From Alphaproteobacteria bacterium (GTDB lineage Bacteria > Pseudomonadota > Alphaproteobacteria > SHVP01): a DNA stretch of 30,560 nucleotides. Where the stretch lies: positions 1 through 30,560 of the forward strand of contig SHVP01000020.1 in assembly GCA_009694165.1 (NCBI GenBank). Direction: 5' to 3'. Shown in pieces: positions 26,265-30,560 of the stretch. The position numbers and the translations under genes were made by a program. A model generated the notes under the pieces. That model searched no databases and was not told the origin of the DNA. It saw nothing but the letters and a program-made list of their open reading frames with translations. Position 1 is the stretch's first letter, and each line of letters begins with the position of its first letter.

Positions 26265-27137
26265 ATGGCCAATCTTGCCGAAAGCCTGCCGCGTGCCGAA
26301 GACCTGGCGAGGGGCCAGGCGTCGCGACGCGTGCTGACCTTCCTGCGCACGATGGAGAAGCGCGACATCGCCACGGCGACCGCGTATTTCGCACCCGACT
26401 TCGCGATGGTCTTTCCCGGCACCGGGATCATGCACAGCCTCGACGAGTTGTTCGCCTACAGCGCTGGCCGCCATCGCAAGACGTGGAAAACGTTCGAGGG
26501 GTTCGACGAGGGCCAGACGGCCGAAGGGACGGTCGTCTATTGCTGGGGCACGCTAAACGGCGAGCGCGTCGACACCGGTGCGGCCTACGACGGCATTCGC
26601 TTCCTCGACCGCTTCACGGTGGCGGCCGACGGCCGCTTCCGCGATCAGACGGTGTGGAATGACCAGGGCGAATACGGCATCGGCAAGGGCAACCTACCCC
26701 TTCCCGGCCCCGACCGCGACCGGCCCGACGACCGCGCCGCCGTCGGCGAAGCGTCGCGCTTCTGCCTCCGGTACCTGCGCCTGATGGAAGAGACAAAGTA
26801 CGACGCGGCCAAGGCGATGCTGGCCCCAGGGTTCTGGACCGTTTTCCCCGGCGACCGCCGCTTCAGCGACATCGATATTCTGCTCGAGTCGATGCTGAAG
26901 CGTTACCCCTATCCGCTCAAGACCTTCCACCGCTTCGACGAGGCACCGGCGGCCGGCGGTGGCACCATCGTCTATTGCTATGGCACGCTGCGCGGCAAGA
27001 CGCTCGACGGTGGCGACTATGCCGGCATCCGGTTTATCGATCGAATGACGGTGCGGGGCGGCAAGGTGCTTGACCAGATGGTGTGGAACGATCGCGGCGA
27101 GTGCGCGGGCTTCGCCAAGAGCCGCGTCCAGCAATAA
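26265..27137 (+). CDS. tandem NTF2-like (SnoaL-type) protein
   Basis: A 290-residue protein made of two copies of an NTF2-like fold, residues about 20-145 and 160-285. The halves align clearly: VVYCWGTLNGE matches IVYCYGTLRGK, YDGIRFLDRFTV matches YAGIRFIDRMTV, and DQTVWNDQGEYG matches DQMVWNDRGECAG. Both halves begin with ASR.......M and a FAPDF/LAPGF strand. Single-domain relatives include SnoaL cyclases, ketosteroid isomerase-like enzymes and binding proteins, so the function cannot be assigned. GGAGGAG before ATG 26265 sets the start. UbiX follows 59 bases downstream. Confidence 0.82.
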   Translation: MANLAESLPRAEDLARGQASRRVLTFLRTMEKRDIATATAYFAPDFAMVFPGTGIMHSLDELFAYSAGRHRKTWKTFEGFDEGQTAEGTVVYCWGTLNGERVDTGAAYDGIRFLDRFTVAADGRFRDQTVWNDQGEYGIGKGNLPLPGPDRDRPDDRAAVGEASRFCLRYLRLMEETKYDAAKAMLAPGFWTVFPGDRRFSDIDILLESMLKRYPYPLKTFHRFDEAPAAGGGTIVYCYGTLRGKTLDGGDYAGIRFIDRMTVRGGKVLDQMVWNDRGECAGFAKSRVQQ

Positions 27138-27196
27138 CCACCGGCATCCGGCCCAACGGTGGTCGGGCCGCCGGACGGGTAGCAAGAGGGGCCTTG

Positions 27197-27793
27197 ATGC
27201 GTTTGGTCGTCGGCATCACCGGAGCGAGCGGCGCGATTTTCGGCCTGCGCTTGCTGCAAGCCTTGCAGGCAACCGGGGCGGAAGTCCATCTCGTGCTGTC
27301 GAAATGGGGCCAGCGGACGCTTGAGCACGAGACCGGGGAGGCCGTGACCGCCGCGCAGGCGCTGGCGCAGGCCCATTACGCACCGGGCGAGATGAGCGCG
27401 GCCATCGCGTCGGGATCGTTCCGCACCGACGGCATGGTCATCGTCCCCTGCTCGATGCGCACGGTGGCGGCGATCGCTCACGGTTATGGCGACAATCTCG
27501 TGCATCGGGCGGCCGAGGTGACGCTCAAGGAGCGCCGGAAGCTGGTGCTGGTGCCGCGCGAGACGCCGCTCAGCGAGATCCATCTCGACAATTTGCTGCG
27601 GCTGGCGCGCCTGGGCGTGGTCATCCTGCCGCCCGACCCGGCCTTCTACAATCACCCGAAGACCATCGCCGACATCGTCGACCACGTGGTGGCCCGTATT
27701 CTCGATCAGTTCGGCATCGACGCGGTCTTCGCCCGCCGCTGGGACGGCGTCATGAAACGCGAGGACGTGGTGGCATTGCGGCCGAAGGGTTGA
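27197..27793 (+). CDS. ubiX: UbiX-type flavin prenyltransferase
   Basis: A 198-residue flavoprotein. GITGASGAIFGLRLL at residues 6-20 forms the FMN site, with VPCSMRTVAAIAHGYGDNL, LVLVPRETPLSEIHL and PPDPAFYNHPKTI as family signatures. UbiX attaches a dimethylallyl group to FMN, making prenylated FMN for UbiD-type decarboxylases used in ubiquinone synthesis or aromatic acid metabolism. No ubiD gene is in the window, so the partner lies elsewhere. The start at ATG 27197 follows AAGAGGGGCC; the frame upstream to 27083 is not conserved. A copper-type promoter for the next gene begins 34 bases after the stop. Confidence 0.93.
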   Translation: MRLVVGITGASGAIFGLRLLQALQATGAEVHLVLSKWGQRTLEHETGEAVTAAQALAQAHYAPGEMSAAIASGSFRTDGMVIVPCSMRTVAAIAHGYGDNLVHRAAEVTLKERRKLVLVPRETPLSEIHLDNLLRLARLGVVILPPDPAFYNHPKTIADIVDHVVARILDQFGIDAVFARRWDGVMKREDVVALRPKG

Positions 27794-27826
27794 GGCCTCG
27801 AACAGGATTGTGTTCCTCCGAGCGCC

Positions 27827-27857
27827 TTGACCCTGCCGCTACGGGAACCGGCATGAT
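27827..27857 (+). promoter_or_regulatory. MerR/CueR-type promoter of the copZ-like gene
   Basis: TTGACC (27827-27832) and CATGAT (27852-27857) are separated by 19 bases instead of 17. A CCG-CTA-CGG core dyad lies in the middle of the spacer. Long spacers with a dyad between the boxes are the hallmark of MerR-family activated promoters such as CueR. The outer dyad arms match imperfectly. The gene behind it encodes a copper-chaperone-like protein, which supports the reading. Confidence 0.6.
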
Positions 27858-27886
27858 GCCGGGAAACGGAATTGTCAGGTGAACAG

Positions 27887-28087
27887 ATGCTGAAGCTGAA
27901 GGTCGAAGGCATGAGCTGCGACGGATGCGCGCGCTCGGTGTCGCGTGCGGTAATCGCCCGGTTGCCCGCCGCCAAGGTCGCGATCGATCTACCGTCCGGT
28001 TGGGTGACCATCGAAGGGCCGGCCGACGCGACGATCGCTAAGCAGGCCATCGTGGAGGCCGGATACACGGTTGCCGCCAGCGCGTGA
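27887..28087 (+). CDS. copZ: CopZ-like heavy-metal-associated domain protein
   Basis: A 66-residue free-standing HMA domain. The metal site is MSCDGC with Cys11 and Cys14 (LKVEGMSCDGCARSV), and the fold ends in IVEAGYTVA. Such proteins carry Cu(I) in the cytosol to P-type ATPases or regulators. AGGTGA five bases before ATG 27887 sets the start; a TTG at 27872 is in frame but has no such site. A MerR/CueR-type promoter lies just upstream. No copper ATPase or CueR gene is present in the window. The methyltransferase gene follows after 25 bases and may be co-transcribed. Confidence 0.85.
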   Translation: MLKLKVEGMSCDGCARSVSRAVIARLPAAKVAIDLPSGWVTIEGPADATIAKQAIVEAGYTVAASA

Positions 28088-28112
28088 GACGACCCGCGCC
28101 GACGGCCAAGCC

Positions 28113-28727
28113 ATGACCGATTGGCAGGCCCATTGGGACCGCACTTATTCGACCAAGGCGGTCGATGCGGTCAGCTGGTATCAGGCTCATCCCGAGCGCT
28201 CGCTCGCTCTGATCCGTCGCTTCGCGCCCGACCCGGCGACGCCGATCATCGACGTGGGCGGCGGTGCGTCACGGTTGATCGACCTGCTGGTGGAAGCGGG
28301 TTACGGCGACCTTGCCGTGCTCGACGTTTCCCGCGTCGCCGTCGATCGGGCCCGGGCGCGGCTTGGTGCCGGCGCCGACCGCGTCCATTGGATCGTCGCC
28401 GATGTGGGCGCCTGGACGCCGCCGCGGCGGTGGCAGCTTTGGCATGACCGCGCCGTCTTTCATTTTTTCACCGAAACGCCGATGCAGGAAGCCTACCTGG
28501 CCGTCCTCGCCGGCGCGACGGCACCGGGGGCGACCGTCATCCTGGCGACCTTCGCGCTCGACGGTCCAGAACGCTGCAGTGGACTGCCGGTTCAGCGCTA
28601 CAGTGCCGCGACCCTGGCCCCCCGCCTCGGGCCGGGGTACGCGCTCCTCGCCGACGCCCGCGAAGTCCACGAGACACCCGCCCATGCCCGGCAAAATTTC
28701 ATCTATGCGGTTTTCCACCGGCAATGA
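28113..28727 (+). CDS. class I SAM-dependent methyltransferase
   Basis: A 204-residue methyltransferase. The N-terminus WQAHWDRTYSTKAVDAVSWY with HPERSLALI is a known family pattern. The SAM loop IIDVGGGAS lies around residue 48-56, the acidic end of strand 2 is in LAVLDVSRVAV, and WHDRAVFHFF is motif IV. A C-terminal QNFIYAVFHR follows. It differs fully from the three-copy array further upstream. Neighbours suggest co-expression with the copper chaperone, although the substrate and any role in metal stress are unknown. The start is ATG 28113; the open frame before it overlaps copZ. Confidence 0.83.
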   Translation: MTDWQAHWDRTYSTKAVDAVSWYQAHPERSLALIRRFAPDPATPIIDVGGGASRLIDLLVEAGYGDLAVLDVSRVAVDRARARLGAGADRVHWIVADVGAWTPPRRWQLWHDRAVFHFFTETPMQEAYLAVLAGATAPGATVILATFALDGPERCSGLPVQRYSAATLAPRLGPGYALLADAREVHETPAHARQNFIYAVFHRQ

Positions 28728-28879
28728 TGCGGCCCATCGCGTGGTTGCCGCCGTGGCGGGCGCAGGTTCAATGGATTCCAAGGACGTTCCCACCGTGCTC
28801 CTCGCGGAAGTTGCGAGTGCGTGGCATCCGCGACGCACAGCCATCTTCTAATCCCGGGGCGGCATACTAAGTTTAGGCT

Positions 28880-29224
28880 ATGGCGATGCTTTGTTAGCGT
28901 TTCATCGCCGTCGCGGCCATTCTGGGATTGATCGCGGTCATGATTGGCACGATCCGGCAGGCCGTAGCACAACCCTGCGCCATGATGGTGATGGATACCG
29001 GAGCGGGCGACGATGATCCCGATTCGACCGATGGCGTCCTGCCGAAGGGAATGGCAATGAATTGCGACGGCATGGCCTGCCTGGTCGGAGCGGCCCTGCT
29101 GGTCGTCGGGGCCCCCGCAGAAACGATTTTTTCGTGGCGGGTCGCCCACTACTGGACGCTCGTCGCCCCCCCCATCGGCCGTCAAGTCTCTCCCGATCCT
29201 TCTCCCCCTAGAGCGTGCATCTGA
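28880..29224 (+). pseudogene. small secreted protein with early in-frame TAG
   Basis: From ATG 28880 the frame reads MAMLC, then TAG (28895-28897), then RFIAVAAILGLIAVMIGTI, a signal-peptide-like helix, and QAVAQPCAMMVMD. The mature part is Met/Cys/Asp-rich with CAMM, MNCDGMAC and a final PDPSPPR. Met and Cys clusters of this kind are common in small exported proteins of copper loci, and it lies in a copper-type patch. A start downstream of the TAG (TTG 28928, for example) would remove most of the signal helix. I do not recognise a named family. The 152-base gap upstream shows no clear promoter. Confidence 0.45.
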
Positions 29225-29230
29225 CGCGGG

Positions 29231-29250
29231 ATACGCCGGCGACGGCGTGT
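29231..29250 (+). terminator. hairpin after the small secreted-protein gene
   Basis: ACGCCG (29233-29238) and CGGCGT (29243-29248) enclose a GCGA loop; two more pairs, one a G-T, extend the stem. It starts right behind the TGA at 29222-29224. There is no T-run, so it could be a weak terminator or stabilising hairpin. Confidence 0.4.
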
Positions 29251-29406
29251 CCCTGACCCTGCTGGCCTAGCTCGTCGAGGACCATGCCGCCAGGTGCGGA
29301 CCGGTCCGAGCAGCCCGCACGGGTGAATGTCGATCGCCGTGGCCCGAGCCCGATCGGTTGCCGACCATCGCGATCATCGACGCGACCGAAATAAGAGGTA
29401 AACGAT

Positions 29407-29835
29407 ATGTTGTTCACCGTCTTTCAGCGAAGGGCCGCGGTCTGCGCGCGGTCGTTTTCGCCGGCGGCTTTGGCCGTGGCGCTGTCGCTTTCCCAGCCAG
29501 CGGCCGCCGGATCCCAGGACTACCGATTTGAGCTCGAAGGCTCGCCGGTGAAATCCGGCCGGGCGACGATCATGAACGTGCGCTTGGTCGACCTGCGGAA
29601 CCAGTTTCTGGTGCCGGGGGCGGTCATCATCCAAACACGCCTGGATATGCGACCCGATGGCATGGCCACCATGACGGCACCCGCCAAGGCAGCGCCCGAA
29701 ACGGCCCCAGGCATCTATCGGATCGAAGCCCAGTTTCCGATGGCCGATCGATGGCTGCTCACGCTCGCCGCCAAGGTGCAGGGAGAGGCGGAGACTGTTC
29801 GCGGCACCATTACCGTAGCGGTGGAAAAAAGAGGA
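29407..29835 (+). CDS. FixH/YtkA-like periplasmic protein, 3' end unclear
   Basis: From ATG 29407, preceded by AAGAGG, the frame encodes a signal peptide (LAVALSLSQPAAA) and then a small beta domain: YRFELEGSPVKSGRATIMNV, RLDMRPDGMATM, PGIYRIEAQFPMADRW and LTLAAKVQGEAETVRG. This pattern fits the FixH/YtkA-like family, whose members occur near copper efflux and cytochrome oxidase genes. The homologous part ends near ITVAVEK, but the frame has no stop before the window edge and runs antisense to the next gene. It contains six A (29825-29830) at that point; a shift there gives a stop at 29955-29957. So the natural stop appears lost or misread. Function probably copper-related, by context. Confidence 0.62.
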
Positions 29836-29901
29836 CGCCCCGCGCTGCATGGCGGCCGACGCCGGCGTTCTGCCTGGCCGCGCTCGTCGGGATCGCGGCG
29901 A

Positions 29902-30003
29902 CTATTTTCGCCAGCAGGTCGCTGCGCGCGCCATGGCAAAGCCGCTCACCGGTGTGACCGCGACCAGCAACAGAACCGTCAGACGCCAGAGCACGCGAAA
30001 CAT
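29902..30003 (-). CDS. mini-ORF encoding a signal-peptide-like sequence
   Basis: On the minus strand ATG 30003 starts a 33-residue product, MFRVLWRLTVLLLV followed by AVTPVSGFAMARAAT, with a stop TAG at 29902-29904. Basic start, hydrophobic core and AxA-like end look exactly like an export signal, yet almost nothing follows. A CueR-type promoter lies 35 bases before it. It may be the remains of a secreted copper-response protein whose body has been lost, or a tiny peptide. It converges on the FixH-like gene. GGAAGG lies 11 bases before the ATG. Confidence 0.35.
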   Translation of the reverse strand: MFRVLWRLTVLLLVAVTPVSGFAMARAATCWRK

Positions 30004-30037
30004 CACGGGTTCAACCTTCCAGAAGTTCCTCGCGGCC

Positions 30038-30068
30038 AAGATGGTGGTTCCTCCGTACGGAAGGTCAA
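30038..30068 (-). promoter_or_regulatory. second MerR/CueR-type promoter
   Basis: On the minus strand, TTGACC (30063-30068) and CATCTT (30038-30043) are 19 bases apart. Between them ACCTTCCGTACGGAGG resembles the CueR dyad ACCTTCC-N4-GGAAGGT with one irregular right arm. It points toward the mini-ORF at 29902-30003 and lies just behind the end of the NTF2-like gene. Confidence 0.55.
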
Positions 30069-30072
30069 CCCC

Positions 30073-30534
30073 CTAGCGCCCAGCGGCACGCTTTGTCCGG
30101 TGCGCTTGGTTCTTCATTTCGCGCTTGGCCGCGTCCATCGCCACGCTTTGGTTGACGAGGCGTCCGGTCCAGAAGCGCACGCGCTTGAAGCGGCCGCGGC
30201 CGTCGAAATCGAAAAAGTTGCAGTTCTCCATATCGAGGGCGGCGCCGATCTTGCGGCTGTTGCGGTAGATCAGTTCGGCGGCGCCGGTACCACTGGCGGT
30301 GTCGATCACGGCGTTGGTCATGCGATGGGTCATGCCCCGGGTGTTGTCGGTTATCGCCTGGAAGAACTTGGTGAGTGCCCAGCGGCCCTTGAGGCGCATC
30401 GCCGCCGTTTCGCAGATCAATTCGCCGCGCGGCGCGAAGCAGGCCACCGTGACGGCGACGTCGCCCCGGTCCATGCGGTCGAAATAGCGCCGCATCGCCG
30501 CAAGATAGAAGGTGCGACTTCGCCGCGGACCCAT
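30073..30534 (-). CDS. NTF2-like (SnoaL-type) domain protein
   Basis: A 153-residue single-domain protein. The N-terminal helix YLAAMRRYFDRMDRGDVAVT and strand ACFAPRGELICETA are typical openings of the NTF2-like superfamily. LKGRWALTKFFQAIT, GAAELIYRNSR and NCNFFDFDGRGRFKRVRFW complete the cone-shaped fold pattern. The C-terminus is basic (KNQAHRTKRAAGR). The superfamily includes isomerases, cyclases and non-enzymatic binders, so no function is assigned. GGAGG lies nine bases before ATG 30534, so the gene appears complete within the window. It is a distant relative of the tandem protein at 26265. Stop is TAG. Confidence 0.78.
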   Translation of the reverse strand: MGPRRSRTFYLAAMRRYFDRMDRGDVAVTVACFAPRGELICETAAMRLKGRWALTKFFQAITDNTRGMTHRMTNAVIDTASGTGAAELIYRNSRKIGAALDMENCNFFDFDGRGRFKRVRFWTGRLVNQSVAMDAAKREMKNQAHRTKRAAGR

Positions 30535-30560
30535 CTCAGTCGTCCTCCAGCGAACGGCTG

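Noticed and set aside
14380..28897. Reassignment of TAG to Trp or pyrrolysine
   Set aside because: TAG is the normal terminator of many intact genes here, for example those ending at 9538 and 10487 and the minus-strand genes ending at 12986, 15500, 16728, 21406, 24916 and 30073. The affected methyltransferases are class I SAM enzymes, not the pyrrolysine-containing methylamine type.
29284..29394. A 36-codon ORF before the FixH-like gene
   Set aside because: It has no ribosome-binding site, its composition is random for this GC, and it has no hydrophobic or motif structure.
29836..30560. Continuation of the FixH-like frame to the window edge as real protein
   Set aside because: It is antisense to the NTF2-like gene at 30073-30534 and shows no domain features after the basic stretch near 29840.

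Overview
The window is high-GC and compactly coded, and carries ordinary bacterial metabolic genes. The gene set (NnrU-type membrane protein, KorAB with an FprA-type ferredoxin reductase, TAXI-type TRAP binding protein, TPR-sulfotransferase, a FixH-like protein) suggests an alphaproteobacterium, probably Rhodospirillales-like. That placement is inference from gene content. No rRNA, tRNA, CRISPR array, insertion sequence or phage gene was recognised.

Layout. 1-600: the 3' part of an nnrU-type gene. 668-5827 (+): an MBL-fold hydrolase, FprA-type ferredoxin-NADP reductase, then korA and korB (2-oxoglutarate:ferredoxin oxidoreductase); the last three form a logical ferredoxin/NADPH module. 5844-7810 (+): a strong sigma70-type promoter, a candidate branched-chain amino acid leader peptide with hairpin, and leuA interrupted by one in-frame TAA. 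7881-10487 (+): a cysteine hydrolase plus two divergent PuuE/CE4-type deacetylase homologues, probably one catabolic operon. 10650-11699 (+): a DUF5666-type lipoprotein, with a bidirectional terminator candidate behind it.

11752-15381 (-): three tandem paralogues of an unusual SAM methyltransferase with a long conserved N-terminal region. A perfect FNR/FixK-type box lies in front, and hairpins separate the copies. The promoter-proximal copy has two amber codons and looks dead. 15500-18295 (-): CaiB/BaiF CoA-transferase plus a two-subunit GctAB/IpdAB-like CoA-transferase. 18324-20315 (+): TPR-sulfotransferase. 20341-24947 (-): frameshifted TAXI binding protein, FAD-linked oxidase, outer-membrane barrel protein, and a HlyIII protein truncated by an amber codon. 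24916-25809 (-): isocitrate lyase/PEP mutase-family lyase.

25979-27793 (+): small membrane protein, tandem NTF2-like protein and UbiX. 27827-30068: a copper-flavoured patch with a MerR/CueR-type promoter (19-bp spacer), a CopZ-like HMA protein, a methyltransferase, a small secreted protein with an early TAG, a FixH-like protein without a natural stop, and a second CueR-type promoter on the minus strand before a mini-ORF with a signal peptide. 30073-30534 (-): another NTF2-like protein.

The window has a notable density of coding lesions: four in-frame TAG codons in three genes, one TAA, one clear homopolymer frameshift and one suspected one. TAG is the normal terminator of many intact genes here, so the code is not reassigned. 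Either these genes are decaying or the assembly has base errors. The best candidates for new biology are the FNR-box methyltransferase array and the hydrolase/double-deacetylase operon.
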